A DNA stretch of 64,000 bases from Aurantibacter crassamenti (GTDB lineage: Bacteria; Bacteroidota; Bacteroidia; Flavobacteriales; Flavobacteriaceae): assembly GCF_016811105.1 (NCBI RefSeq), contig NZ_JAFBGM010000001.1, positions 806,001 to 870,000 of the forward strand, in the 5' to 3' direction. Both the position numbers and the translations under genes were made by a program. The notes beneath the pieces are model-generated. The model was not told the origin of the DNA and made no database searches. It was given only the letters and a program-made list of their open reading frames with translations. Below are positions 29,518-39,891 of this stretch, in pieces. Each line of letters opens with the position of its first letter. Within the stretch, counting starts at the first letter, position 1.

Positions 29518-31368
29518 TTAATCGTCGTCCGAATCAATGGTAGTGTCAACTTCGAACATTTTACCTAAATAAACTAATTGGTATCCTTCTGTAATATCAT
29601 TAAAATCTGTGCTATATGATGATATTATTTTTAACACGCCCTCATTAGTTTTTAAGAACATTGGTACTATGTTCTCATCAGCTTTTGTTAACTCAATTAG
29701 TCCTTCATAATGCTCCTGATCATGAATATCAATTTCATGAATTACTGGAAAATTTCGAGCGACCTCTGTGATTTTAATAAAATCATCAGTATGAGAAAAG
29801 AGCCCTTCTTTAGGGTTACTTTCAGGGTCTAACATTTCATCAGCATCAACCAACCTAAATGAACCATTCTCGCCAAAGCGCTTGCCAAATTTTTTGACAG
29901 CATATTTATTTATATCTGAATTTCCTGTTAGTGCCATAAGGTAACCCACATCATTCAACTCAATATTGTCAGCTAAAGAATCAGAATAAATATTAGCAGA
30001 AAATGCCTCTAAGCCTAATTTATTAGCCTTTGAAATGTTGCTTTCATTATTATCAATTAACACTACATGACGGTCATTTTTATTCAAATATTCACCTATC
30101 AACCTAGAAACTTTAGAGGCACCAATAATTACAATACCTTCTGAGTTCTTCAAGAATACCCCAACCATTTTAGCAAAAAACCGTGCTGTTGTTGCGTTTA
30201 ACAAAACCGTGCCCAACACAATCATAAAAACCAACGGTGTAATATATTCAGCACCGGGTTCTCCTTTTGCAATTAACTTTGAGCCAAAAAGCGAGGCAAT
30301 ACCAGCAGCAACAATACCTCTAGGTCCCACCCAACCAATAAATAGTTTTTCATTGAATTTGAGATTTGAGCCAGCCGCACTTAAAAAGACCCCAAGTGGC
30401 CGAATTAAAAAAACAATAACACAAAACAAACCTACTGTTCTCCAATTATAAATCAATTCAAGGTCAGAAATATTAATATTGGCAGCAAGTAAAATAAAAA
30501 GTATTGAGATTAATAAAACACTTAAAGATTCTTTGAAATACAAGAGCTCTTTTAAATTGGGTAAATCCATGTTTCCGAGCACCATCCCCATAACCACTAC
30601 AGCTAAAAGTCCTGATTCATGAGCAAAAAGGTCTGACTGAACAAAAACCAATAACACAACTGAAAGCGACACCACATTTAAAAGATAATGGGGTATAAAA
30701 TTTTTCTTAATGGCAAAAGCTAGGCCATGAGCAAAAGTGAATCCGAATGTAAATCCGAATAAAAGAATTTTTCCAAATTCAATAATAGCGGTTAAAGTAT
30801 ACGCTTGACCCTCACCTACACTAATAAATTCAAAAACCAATACTGCTGCTAATGCACCGATTGGGTCAATTAAAATACCCTCCCATTTTAATACTGCTGA
30901 AATATCATTTTTCAGCGGAATATTTCTCAAAATGGGTGTGATTACTGTTGGTCCAGTTACAATAATCAAAGCAGAAAATAAAAATGAAACATGCCAGCTG
31001 ATACCGAAGATGAAATGCGCTGCTAATCCGGCGCAAATAAAAGTAACAAGGCTACCCAGCGTAATGAGTTTGGTTATCACAGGCCCCACATTTCTTATTT
31101 CTGCACGTTTAAGCGTAAGGCCTCCTTCAAATAAAATAATACTAATTGCTAATGAGACAAAATAATAAAGGCTATCTCCAGGAAAAAGTCCTTTTTCACC
31201 ATTCCATATAGGCTCTATAAGTTTCTCACCTCCTTCAGTATACAACGTTGAAATAGGGCCAACAAAAAGTCCAATTAAAATTAAAGGTAAAATAGCGGGT
31301 AATTTCAATCGCCAAGCTACCCATTGCGCAATGATACCTAAAATGACTATTCCTGCTAATTCTACCAT
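29518..31368 (-). CDS. Monovalent cation/proton antiporter (CPA) with TrkA-N domain
   Basis: 616-aa membrane protein. The first ~390 residues hold about a dozen hydrophobic segments in the Na+/H+ exchanger fold, including GGLTLKRAEIRNVG and the WVGPRGIVAAGIASLF segment. Residues about 395-510 form a Rossmann TrkA-N (RCK) domain starting VIIGASKVSRLIGEYL with an acidic LIDNNE end of strand two. A C-terminal tail of about 100 residues follows. It probably exports Na+ or K+ in exchange for protons and is gated by a nucleotide. It is convergent with the glycosidase and divergent from the UspA/SulP pair. Confidence 0.87.
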   Translation of the reverse strand: MVELAGIVILGIIAQWVAWRLKLPAILPLILIGLFVGPISTLYTEGGEKLIEPIWNGEKGLFPGDSLYYFVSLAISIILFEGGLTLKRAEIRNVGPVITKLITLGSLVTFICAGLAAHFIFGISWHVSFLFSALIIVTGPTVITPILRNIPLKNDISAVLKWEGILIDPIGALAAVLVFEFISVGEGQAYTLTAIIEFGKILLFGFTFGFTFAHGLAFAIKKNFIPHYLLNVVSLSVVLLVFVQSDLFAHESGLLAVVVMGMVLGNMDLPNLKELLYFKESLSVLLISILFILLAANINISDLELIYNWRTVGLFCVIVFLIRPLGVFLSAAGSNLKFNEKLFIGWVGPRGIVAAGIASLFGSKLIAKGEPGAEYITPLVFMIVLGTVLLNATTARFFAKMVGVFLKNSEGIVIIGASKVSRLIGEYLNKNDRHVVLIDNNESNISKANKLGLEAFSANIYSDSLADNIELNDVGYLMALTGNSDINKYAVKKFGKRFGENGSFRLVDADEMLDPESNPKEGLFSHTDDFIKITEVARNFPVIHEIDIHDQEHYEGLIELTKADENIVPMFLKTNEGVLKIISSYSTDFNDITEGYQLVYLGKMFEVDTTIDSDDD

Positions 31369-31465
31369 CGCCTTATTTTTTTGAAAAATACCTCTTTATT
31401 TTACAATTCGCAATTAGTTAAACCAAGAATTTCTTTAGTTAATATTATCTTATCTTGGCACCAGA

Positions 31466-32329
31466 ATGATTGAAAACATACAACCTTTCAAATCTTTACT
31501 TTTCGGATTTGCGTTTTCGCCCAATATAAAAGCGAATATTGCTGAAACATATCGACTAGCATCCTTTTTCAATGCAAAACTCATATTGCTACATGTAGGT
31601 GCGAAAACAGATGATAAACAAGCCAAAATTTACGCGCTATTAAAAGAGTTGAACATAGACCAAGCAATTGTAGAAATTGTTTGGAAAGAAGGTAAACCTG
31701 TAGAAACAATTCTTGAAGCATGTGAAAATTTCAAAATTGACCTCTTAATATTAGGTGCACAGCAACATGAAAACGTTTTTCGTTTTTACGTGGGCTCAAT
31801 TGCTAGAAAACTGACACGAAAAGTTTGCTGTTCAATCATGCTTTTAATAAAACCCGCTCTTGAACGTGTGCCATGCAAGCATATTGTCGTAAATGGTTTA
31901 GATGCTCCTGAAACCGCATTGGCAATAACAGATGCTTTTTACGTAGCTAATTATTTGGGTGCACAAAAGGTAACTATTGTTGAAGAAATTCTTCAGAAGG
32001 AAATTCACGTAACCGTAGAAGATGACCGATCGTTAAAAAAAGCAAACATAGTAAAGGCAAGATTACGACACCGAGAAGATTATCGCGTACGAACCATTAT
32101 TTCTAATCTGCCAGAACAACTTACGCAAAACATCAATATTAAAACGCAAAGTATTTTTGGAAAACGTGGTTATTCTATTGGGCATTATGCCGAAGTGGTA
32201 CGGGCGGATCTTTTAGTCATGAATGCGCCAGAGAAAACCAGCATTTATGATCGAATTTTTCCACATGATATTGAACATATTTTATCTGATTTACCAACCG
32301 ACCTATTAATCATTAGAAATCGCGCTTGA
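31466..32329 (+). CDS. Universal stress protein (tandem Usp domains)
   Basis: 287-aa cytoplasmic protein with two Usp-like halves. The first (1-~140) has the nucleotide-loop pattern LILGAQQHENVFRFYVGS; the second is more degenerate but ends DLLVMNAPEKTSIYDRIF, LPTDLLIIRN. The stop codon overlaps the TTG start of the SulP transporter as TTGA, so the two are translated together and probably function together, perhaps as an ATP- or stress-sensing partner of the transporter (inference). Confidence 0.85.
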   Translation: MIENIQPFKSLLFGFAFSPNIKANIAETYRLASFFNAKLILLHVGAKTDDKQAKIYALLKELNIDQAIVEIVWKEGKPVETILEACENFKIDLLILGAQQHENVFRFYVGSIARKLTRKVCCSIMLLIKPALERVPCKHIVVNGLDAPETALAITDAFYVANYLGAQKVTIVEEILQKEIHVTVEDDRSLKKANIVKARLRHREDYRVRTIISNLPEQLTQNINIKTQSIFGKRGYSIGHYAEVVRADLLVMNAPEKTSIYDRIFPHDIEHILSDLPTDLLIIRNRA

Positions 32330-34548
32330 CAGCAAAAACCAACAATACTAAAAATTTTATAAGCTCTTTACCTAAGAATATTTTTTCTGGTTTTGTGGTT
32401 TCATTAATTGCCATGCCTCTAGGTTTAGGATTAGCATTGGCGAGTGAAGCCCCACCAATTTCGGGTATAATTGCTGCTGTTGTTGGTGGCATTGTCGTTT
32501 CAATTTTAGGAGGTTCAAACGTTACGATTGCTGGTCCTGGAAATGGCTTGGTTATAGTGTTATTAGGTACAATTACGACATTAGGTGGAGGCGACATGTA
32601 TCAAGGATACTTGTTTACACTTGCTGCAATTGTTTTTTCAGGCATACTTATGCTACTGCTAGGGTTCTTAAAAATGGGGCGATTAGCAGATTTTTTTCCG
32701 GCTTCGGCCATAGAAGGAATGCTGGCTGCAATCGGCTTGGGTATTCTTTCGAAACAATTTCATATTATGATTGGGCATAATAATGAACATGGTAGTATCA
32801 TCTCATTGTTAGCTCAAATACCAAATGGTATTTTAAATTTGTATCAAGATTATCATCTTGAAGAATTAATTGCTGCGGGTATAGGTGTTATTGCGTTACT
32901 GATTATGATTTTCTACTCTAAAATTAGAAATGCATATTTTCAGCTTATACCAGCACCCATGTGGATTCTAATTCTTGCAGTTGGTATGAGTTACTTGTTT
33001 TCATGGATTAATGTTCCGTATCCAATGGAAGCCCAATTTTTAGTTAGTATCCCAGAAAATGTACTTTCTAATTTAGCATTTCCAGATTTTTCAAAGATTT
33101 TAAATGCGGATTTTATTATTGCAGTTTTTGCAATTACGCTAATTGCAAGTATAGAATCGCTATTAAGTATTAAAGCAGTTGATAAACTTGACCCACTTAC
33201 CAGGCGTTCAAATGTAAATAAAGATCTAAAGGCGCTAGGTTTGGCAACAGTAATTAGTGGTATGCTGGGCGGACTAAACGTGGTTGCCGTAATTGCAAGA
33301 AGTTCTGTCAATGTTAATAATGGGGCGACTAATAGATCAGCCAACTTTTTTCATGCGCTTTTCTTGGGCGTCTTTGTTCTTCTTTTTCAAGAGCAATTAC
33401 GAAAAATTCCTTTAGCCGCTTTGGCTGCAATACTCGTATATACAGGCTATAAACTAGCTACCCCAAAAACATTTGGGAAAATTGCAAAAATAGGTCGTGA
33501 GCAAATTGTAATTTTCTTAGCCACCTTGATTACAACATTATTCACTAACCTGATTACTGGTATAGGCGTTGGTATCGTTGTTACATTCTTCATTCATGTA
33601 TTGCTAAACAAAAGTTTTTCGTTGTTTCTCAGTCATTTGAGCAAGCCAAACATTTTAATGTTTAAAGAACCTGACGAGGGTAATTATTACATTAATCTAA
33701 AATATTTTAGCAGCTTTCTCAATTTTTATAAACTCAAGAATAAGTTAGATGCAGTACCTGAAAACGAACATGTAGTAATAGATTTTTCTCTTTGCAATTT
33801 TGTAGATCACACTGTTATGGAAGGTCTTGAAAATTACGCTGACACTTTTGCTAAAAAAGGTGGAAGCCTAGAAATAATAGGTCTTGACAAGCATGGGGCA
33901 GAAACAAAGCATCCCTTTGCTAGTAGAATAATCATACCGCTTTCTAAATTGAATCCGATAGAACGGTTTTTTACAAAAAGACAAGAACAGTTAAAAGCAA
34001 GCGCCAAAGAATTACAATGGGTTTATGCTGCAAACAAAAACAACAAAACCAAGTTTTTACAAGATTATGTGTTCTTTAATACCAGACAAATACCATTTTT
34101 ATATAATAAACTTCGAGATAAAGAATCAAAATACAAAGTTTTTGATGTCGAATTTACAGAAGGTGCATTTATAGCTAGGGAGGTTGTAAAGACCACAGTA
34201 ATGCACATTGAACTTAGCAATAAAATACCCGTCTTTACTTTAGATAAAGAAGACGGACTTCTAGATTTCATGTATGGTTTAGCTGGCTTTAAAAGTGTTG
34301 CTATTGATAATCACCCTGATTTTAATAAACGTTTTTACCTTAGTTGTGAAAACAAAAATCAAGTTCATGAATTATTTACTGATGAGTTAGTGCTTTTCTT
34401 TGAAAGCAACCCCTATTATCATGTAGAGTCAAATGGCAATACGTTATTAATAACAAAGAAAGAACGTCTTCTTAGCGTTCAAGAAATTAAAGCGCTTATT
34501 TTCTACGGAAAACGATTAAGTTCACTAGTTGAAAAGTTTAACAACTAA
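32326..34548 (+). CDS. SulP family anion transporter with STAS domain and extra C-terminal domain
   Basis: 740-aa transporter. About twelve membrane segments cover residues 15-425 with family features PLGLGLALASEAPPISGI and IAGPGNGL; a STAS domain follows (about 445-530, with VVIDFSLCNFVDHTVMEGLE). SulP proteins carry sulfate, bicarbonate or similar anions. The ~200 residues after STAS match no family I recognise and are longer than in usual bacterial SulP proteins. The start is TTG at 32326, overlapping the Usp stop; the next ATG would remove the first membrane segment. Substrate unknown. Confidence 0.88.
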   Translation: MTAKTNNTKNFISSLPKNIFSGFVVSLIAMPLGLGLALASEAPPISGIIAAVVGGIVVSILGGSNVTIAGPGNGLVIVLLGTITTLGGGDMYQGYLFTLAAIVFSGILMLLLGFLKMGRLADFFPASAIEGMLAAIGLGILSKQFHIMIGHNNEHGSIISLLAQIPNGILNLYQDYHLEELIAAGIGVIALLIMIFYSKIRNAYFQLIPAPMWILILAVGMSYLFSWINVPYPMEAQFLVSIPENVLSNLAFPDFSKILNADFIIAVFAITLIASIESLLSIKAVDKLDPLTRRSNVNKDLKALGLATVISGMLGGLNVVAVIARSSVNVNNGATNRSANFFHALFLGVFVLLFQEQLRKIPLAALAAILVYTGYKLATPKTFGKIAKIGREQIVIFLATLITTLFTNLITGIGVGIVVTFFIHVLLNKSFSLFLSHLSKPNILMFKEPDEGNYYINLKYFSSFLNFYKLKNKLDAVPENEHVVIDFSLCNFVDHTVMEGLENYADTFAKKGGSLEIIGLDKHGAETKHPFASRIIIPLSKLNPIERFFTKRQEQLKASAKELQWVYAANKNNKTKFLQDYVFFNTRQIPFLYNKLRDKESKYKVFDVEFTEGAFIAREVVKTTVMHIELSNKIPVFTLDKEDGLLDFMYGLAGFKSVAIDNHPDFNKRFYLSCENKNQVHELFTDELVLFFESNPYYHVESNGNTLLITKKERLLSVQEIKALIFYGKRLSSLVEKFNN

Positions 34549-34593
34549 ATCAGCAAATTCTGTAATCTCAATTCGAATTTCTACTTTTACAGA

Positions 34594-35454
34594 ATGCAAT
34601 TATATACTATTGAGGCCGGTAATTTTAAATTAGACGGTGGCGCTATGTTTGGTGTAGTTCCAAAAGCAATTTGGAATAGAACAAATCCGGCAGATGCCAA
34701 CAACATGATTGATATTGCCACCCGCTGCCTGTTGATAGAAGATGGTAATAAACTTATTCTTATTGATAACGGAGCCGGTGAGAAACAATCAGATAAATTT
34801 TTTAGTTATTACTTTCAATGGGGAGGTCATTCTTTAGATGCTTCCTTAAAAAAACATGGTTTTCATAGAGATGATATTACCGATGTTTTTATGACTCACC
34901 TCCATTTTGATCATTGTGGTGGTAGTATTCAGTGGAATAAAGACAGAACTGGTTATGAACCTGCGTTTAAAAATGCCACATTCTGGACAGACACAAATCA
35001 TTGGCAATGGGCAATACATCCCAATCCTCGAGAAAAGGCTTCCTTCTTAAAAGAAAATCTATTACCAATGGAAGAAAGCGAACAATTAAAATTTATTGAC
35101 CGAGGCGAAACAATGTTTTTAAAGAATTCAGAACTTGGTTTTGATATATTATTTGCTGATGGTCACACAGAAAAACAAATGTTACCACATATAAATTATA
35201 AAGGTAAAACCTTGGTGTTTGCCGCAGATTTAGTTCCTACAGTTGGCCATATTCCGGTACCCTATTTAACAGGGTATGATACACGACCCTTATTGACCAT
35301 GGTTGAGAAAGAACGTTTTCTAAATAATGCCATAGAAAACAATTTCTATTTATTCTTTGAACATGATGCTCATAATGAAATTTGTACCTTGCAGGCCACT
35401 GAAAAAGGCCCTAGGCTTGATAAAATATTTACATTCGATGAACTATTTAATTAA
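34594..35454 (+). CDS. Metallo-beta-lactamase-fold hydrolase
   Basis: 286-aa zinc hydrolase. The metal motif HxHxDH is MTHLHFDHCGG (about residues 108-118), with a later LFADGHTE histidine, a ADLVPT aspartate and FEHDAHNE near the C-terminus completing the ligands. No signal peptide. The fold covers lactonases, glyoxalase II-like and quorum-quenching enzymes; the actual substrate is not evident. The 3' end overlaps the next gene's start by 17 bp, a gluconolactonase-like lipoprotein, so a lactone-hydrolysing pair is possible but unproven. Confidence 0.85.
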   Translation: MQLYTIEAGNFKLDGGAMFGVVPKAIWNRTNPADANNMIDIATRCLLIEDGNKLILIDNGAGEKQSDKFFSYYFQWGGHSLDASLKKHGFHRDDITDVFMTHLHFDHCGGSIQWNKDRTGYEPAFKNATFWTDTNHWQWAIHPNPREKASFLKENLLPMEESEQLKFIDRGETMFLKNSELGFDILFADGHTEKQMLPHINYKGKTLVFAADLVPTVGHIPVPYLTGYDTRPLLTMVEKERFLNNAIENNFYLFFEHDAHNEICTLQATEKGPRLDKIFTFDELFN

Positions 35455-36331
35455 AATACCGATAAGTTTTTTGTTTTTGAGTATTGTGATTTCTTGTAAA
35501 GCACAAAGTATTCAAAGTAGTGATTTTACACCTGAGTTTTCTTTTACAAAAGGCATTGAAGGTCCTGCAGTGGATGCGAATGGAAATCTTTATGCCGTTA
35601 ATTTTCAAGAAGAGGGTACTATAGGAATTGTTGATTCCAAGGGTGTTGGTAGCATTTTTGCAAATCTTCCGGAAGGCAGTGTCGGAAACGGAATACGATT
35701 TGATAAAAGTGGTAATATGTTCATTGCAGACTACAAAGGGCATAATGTGTTATATGTAAAAAAAGGAAGTAAAGAAGTTTCCGTTTGGGCACACAATGCT
35801 GAAATGAGTCAACCTAATGATTTAGCAATGGCCCCTAATGGCACTATTTACCTTAGCGACCCCAATTGGGCTGAAAGTACAGGCAGAATTTGGATGGTAA
35901 ACGCATCCAAAGAAATTATCCTTTTAGAAGAAAATATGGGAACGGTAAACGGTATTGAAGTGAGTCCGGATGGTAAAAAGCTATATGCCAATGAATCAGT
36001 ACAGCTAAAAATTTGGGAATATGATATCAATGCAGACGGCACCATTTCAAATAAACAAGAGTTTATGTCTTTTAATGACTTTGGTATGGACGGAATGCGT
36101 TGTGATTCACAGGGAAACCTATACATTACCCGCTATGGAAAAGGCACTGTGCTTATCGTCTCGTCTGCTAAAAAAATCTTAAAAGAAGTACAATTAAAAG
36201 GAAAAAAGCCCTCAAACATTACCTTTGGTGGTTCTGACGGTAAAACATGTTATGTAACCATGGCTGACAGAGGGTGCTTCGAATCATTTGATGCACTTAA
36301 TTCAGGTGCTTTTTATAACAGGATTCATTAA
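35438..36331 (+). CDS. SMP-30/gluconolactonase-like beta-propeller lipoprotein
   Basis: 297 aa from the ATG at 35438, chosen because it begins a clean lipoprotein signal (MNYLIK, hydrophobic stretch, ISCK with lipobox Cys near residue 20). The rest is an SMP-30/strictosidine-synthase-type six-blade propeller: GPAVDANGNLYAVNF, GNGIRFDKSGNMFIAD, QPNDLAMAPNGTIYLSD, GIEVSPDGKKLYANE. These proteins hydrolyse sugar lactones or similar esters using a bound divalent ion. It is anchored in the periplasm or outer membrane and overlaps the metallo-hydrolase gene by 17 bp. Confidence 0.85.
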   Translation: MNYLIKIPISFLFLSIVISCKAQSIQSSDFTPEFSFTKGIEGPAVDANGNLYAVNFQEEGTIGIVDSKGVGSIFANLPEGSVGNGIRFDKSGNMFIADYKGHNVLYVKKGSKEVSVWAHNAEMSQPNDLAMAPNGTIYLSDPNWAESTGRIWMVNASKEIILLEENMGTVNGIEVSPDGKKLYANESVQLKIWEYDINADGTISNKQEFMSFNDFGMDGMRCDSQGNLYITRYGKGTVLIVSSAKKILKEVQLKGKKPSNITFGGSDGKTCYVTMADRGCFESFDALNSGAFYNRIH

Positions 36332-36345
36332 CCAATTATATTTTA

Positions 36346-37977
36346 ATGACTAAATATTTCTACAAACCTGCCATTGGGTTTTTAGCAGCAACATTATTTG
36401 CAAGTTGTGGCGCAACTACATTAGTATCAACCCCCATTGAAAGTATTGATACTACCCCTATTAAAATTACTGACTTAACAGATACCGAAAAAAAGAATTG
36501 GGTTCATTTAGATTTAGTTAGTGACACTATACCCGGCATGAGTGTTGACAAGGCTTATAAAGAACTAATTGGTTCTAAAAAAGGTCAAAAAGTTATTGTT
36601 GCTGTTCTTGATGCAGGAATGGATTTAAAGCATGAAGATTTAGATGATGTACTCTGGACAAATAAAGGCGAGCGTGCTGGCGATGGTATTGACAATGACA
36701 AAAACGGTTATATTGATGACGTTCATGGCTACAACTTTTTAGGAGAATCATACAATCAGCAATTAGAAGCAACACGTATTGTAAAATTAAAACTAGGAGA
36801 TGCCGCTCTGCAAGCGAAGGCTAAAACAGAAGTAGAAAGTAAATATGCCAAGGCCGTAGAAAGCATACAGCAATTTGAACAATTTTTACAGGCAGTTAAA
36901 AATTCAGACACCGCTGTTAAAAAACACCTAGGAAAAAACGATTATACCAAGAAAGAACTATCAGCGATTAAGGCTACTGATGAAGCAATGCAGCAAAATA
37001 AAGCTTTACTGGCCCATGCTTTTTCAATTGCTGATAGCCCTACTGATTTCATGAAAATGCTAGAAGAGTCAATTAATCATTTCACCGATCAGGCAAATTA
37101 TCATTGCAATGTAGATTTTGATGGTAGAAAAGTAGTAGGTGACAATCCGTATGATATAAATGACACCAATTACGGAAATGGAAATCCACAAAATAGAGTT
37201 GAAGACGAAAGTCATGGAACTCACGTTGCGGGTATAATTGGTGCAGAACGTAATAATGGCAAAGGGGTTAATGGCGTTGCAAACAATGTTGCAATAATGA
37301 GCATACGTGCAGTACCGAATGGTGATGAATATGATAAAGATATTGCTTTAGGAATTCGCTATGCCGTTGACAACGGTGCTAAAGTTATTAATGGTAGTTT
37401 CGGAAAAAGTTTTTCGCCAAATGCAGAATGGGTGTATGATGCTATTAAATATGCTGCTTCAAAAGATGTTCTTTTCGTACATGCAGCAGGTAATGATGGT
37501 GTAAATCTTGACGACCCTAATGAGCCCAACTTTCCAAATGACCAAGTTAATAATGGTCCAGAAATTGCAGACAACGTAATTACCGTAGGTGCTTTAACTT
37601 CTAAATATGGGGCAGAAATGTTAGCATCATTCTCAAATTATGGCAATATAAATGTAGATATATTTGCCCCAGGTGGTCAAATCTATTCTACTATGCCAAA
37701 TAACAAATATGAATACCAAGATGGAACTTCAATGGCTGCGCCAGCTGTTGCGGGGGTTGCTGCCTTAATTCGTTCACAATATCCAAAATTAACCGCTTCT
37801 CAAGTGAAGCATATTATTCTAGATTCTGGTCTTGCTCCAAATACAAAATTAATTCTGGGCGGAGACACGTCTAAAACAGGTAAAATGGAAGATATTTCTA
37901 CCTCAGGTAAAATAGCAAACGCTTACAACGCCCTTATAATGGCAAAAGGTGTTTCAGAAGGAAAAATTAGATTATAA
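36346..37977 (+). CDS. Subtilisin-like (S8) serine protease lipoprotein
   Basis: 543-aa secreted protease. A lipoprotein signal ends TLFASCG near residue 22. The catalytic triad is visible: Asp in VAVLDAGMDLKHEDL (about residue 89), His in ESHGTHVAGIIGA (about 290) and Ser in DGTSMAAPAVAG (about 464). An insert of roughly 150 residues, rich in Lys, Glu and Ala helices, separates Asp from His, longer than in classical subtilisins but common in Bacteroidota members. It is followed after 6 bp by an M1 peptidase gene, suggesting a joint role in extracytoplasmic protein degradation. Confidence 0.92.
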   Translation: MTKYFYKPAIGFLAATLFASCGATTLVSTPIESIDTTPIKITDLTDTEKKNWVHLDLVSDTIPGMSVDKAYKELIGSKKGQKVIVAVLDAGMDLKHEDLDDVLWTNKGERAGDGIDNDKNGYIDDVHGYNFLGESYNQQLEATRIVKLKLGDAALQAKAKTEVESKYAKAVESIQQFEQFLQAVKNSDTAVKKHLGKNDYTKKELSAIKATDEAMQQNKALLAHAFSIADSPTDFMKMLEESINHFTDQANYHCNVDFDGRKVVGDNPYDINDTNYGNGNPQNRVEDESHGTHVAGIIGAERNNGKGVNGVANNVAIMSIRAVPNGDEYDKDIALGIRYAVDNGAKVINGSFGKSFSPNAEWVYDAIKYAASKDVLFVHAAGNDGVNLDDPNEPNFPNDQVNNGPEIADNVITVGALTSKYGAEMLASFSNYGNINVDIFAPGGQIYSTMPNNKYEYQDGTSMAAPAVAGVAALIRSQYPKLTASQVKHIILDSGLAPNTKLILGGDTSKTGKMEDISTSGKIANAYNALIMAKGVSEGKIRL

Positions 37978-37983
37978 AATACC

Positions 37984-39855
37984 ATGCAGTATAAAACATT
38001 AAAAATTTCGGCATTTACATTTGTATTATTGACTTTTTGCAATTATATAAATGCTCAGAACACAACATATTGGCAACAAGAAGTTGACTATACAATGGAT
38101 GTTGATATAGATGTTAAAACTTTCCAATATTCAGGAACACAGAAATTGGTGTACACCAATAATTCTAGTGACGAATTAAAAAGAGTTTATTATCATTTAT
38201 TTTTCAATGCTTTTCAACCAGGAAGCGAAATGGATATGCGTCTTCAAAACATTGCCGATCCTGATGGAAGAATGGTAACTGAAGACAAGAAAAGTAGAAT
38301 AGCCGCCCTTACTGAAAGTGAAATTGGGTATTTACATGTAAAGTCATTAACCCAAGATGGCGTTACTGTTACTTTTAATGAAGAAGAAACCATTCTTGTT
38401 GTTGAGTTGGCAAAACCTATTCCACCTGGTGGAAAAACAACATTTGACATGACTTTCAATGGTCAAGTTCCTGTTCAGGTGCGTAGAGCTGGTAGAAATA
38501 ATAAAGATGGGGTTGCGCTTTCCATGAGTCAATGGTATCCAAAATTAGCTGAATACGACTTTGAAGGCTGGCATGCAGACCCTTATATCGCAAGGGAATT
38601 TCATGGTGTGTGGGGTAACTTTGATGTTAAATTAACTATTGATAAAAGCTATACAGTTGGCGGTACTGGGTATCTACAAAATCCTCAAGAAATCGGACAC
38701 GGATATGAAACACCAGGTAGTAAAATTAAAAAGCAACGCGGCAAAACATTAACATGGCATTTTAAAGCACCTATGGTACATGATTTTATGTGGGCAGCAG
38801 ATCCAGAATATGTACATGATGTGCTGCAAATGCCTAATGGACCGACACTTCACTTTTTATACAAAAACGATGAAAAGTTTCAAAACACTTGGAAAAACGT
38901 ACAGCCTTTAACTGAAAAGGCTATGAACTTTTTCAACAAGAATATTGGCAAATACCCTTATGAGCAATATTCGGTTATTCAAGGTGGTGACGGTGGAATG
39001 GAATATGCAATGGCAACTCTTATAACTGGGGGTGAAAAACCTGGAAGTGTTATCGGAACAATGATACATGAGTTAGCACACTCTTGGTTTCAGCAAATTC
39101 TAGCTACCAATGAGTCTAAACACGAATGGATGGATGAAGGGTTTACTACATTCATTTCTTCTTTATGCAGTAATGAAATCAGAGAACAGAATAAAGACAA
39201 TCCATTCGAAAGCTCATACAATAACTATTACTATTTAGTAAAATCAGGAAAAGAACAACCACAAAGCACACACTCTGATCGTTACGATGAAAATATGCCT
39301 TATAGTATAGCTGCCTATAGTAAAGGGGCAATTTTTCTATCGCAGTTAGGGTATATTATTGGGCAAGACAAGCTAATGCAAACGATTAAAAAATATTACG
39401 AAGATTTTAAATTTAAGCATCCTATACCTAATGATATTAAGAGAACAGCAGAAAAGGTCTCTGGTATAGAATTAGATTGGTACTTAACAGATTGGACACA
39501 GACCACAAATACTATTGACTACGCTATTAATGAGGTAAGTGCAGAAGGCGGAAATACAAAAATTAACATTCATAGAATTGGCCAAATACCGATGCCTTTA
39601 GATGTTCTGGTTGTTTATAATGACGGTTCACAAGAAACCTTTTATGCACCACTGCGCATGATGCGTGGTGAAAAAGAGAATCCGTATTCACAAATGAAAC
39701 GAACTGTTCTTCATGATATAACTTGGGCAAACCCATCATATACTTTTGAAATTAACAAGCCACTTGAAAATATTAAAGCAATAGTTATTGACCCCTCTCA
39801 ACTTATGGCAGATATTGATGCTACCAATAATGTTTGGCAGGCCGAAACACCTTAA
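37984..39855 (+). CDS. Secreted M1 family metallopeptidase (aminopeptidase N-like)
   Basis: 623-aa gluzincin with signal peptide (cleavage after about NAQ, residue 25). The exopeptidase motif appears as GGMEYAM and the zinc motif as HELAHSW, with the downstream ligand Glu in HEWMDEGFTTF 18 residues on. The N-terminal M1 beta-saddle and C-terminal domain are present, but total length is shorter than pepN of E. coli, as usual for periplasmic Bacteroidota homologs. It would trim peptides in the periplasm or outside. It is in one direction with the S8 protease and rnpA. Confidence 0.92.
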   Translation: MQYKTLKISAFTFVLLTFCNYINAQNTTYWQQEVDYTMDVDIDVKTFQYSGTQKLVYTNNSSDELKRVYYHLFFNAFQPGSEMDMRLQNIADPDGRMVTEDKKSRIAALTESEIGYLHVKSLTQDGVTVTFNEEETILVVELAKPIPPGGKTTFDMTFNGQVPVQVRRAGRNNKDGVALSMSQWYPKLAEYDFEGWHADPYIAREFHGVWGNFDVKLTIDKSYTVGGTGYLQNPQEIGHGYETPGSKIKKQRGKTLTWHFKAPMVHDFMWAADPEYVHDVLQMPNGPTLHFLYKNDEKFQNTWKNVQPLTEKAMNFFNKNIGKYPYEQYSVIQGGDGGMEYAMATLITGGEKPGSVIGTMIHELAHSWFQQILATNESKHEWMDEGFTTFISSLCSNEIREQNKDNPFESSYNNYYYLVKSGKEQPQSTHSDRYDENMPYSIAAYSKGAIFLSQLGYIIGQDKLMQTIKKYYEDFKFKHPIPNDIKRTAEKVSGIELDWYLTDWTQTTNTIDYAINEVSAEGGNTKINIHRIGQIPMPLDVLVVYNDGSQETFYAPLRMMRGEKENPYSQMKRTVLHDITWANPSYTFEINKPLENIKAIVIDPSQLMADIDATNNVWQAETP

Positions 39856-39891
39856 CAAGGTGTTCTTAGAAAACTAACAACAAATATTGTC

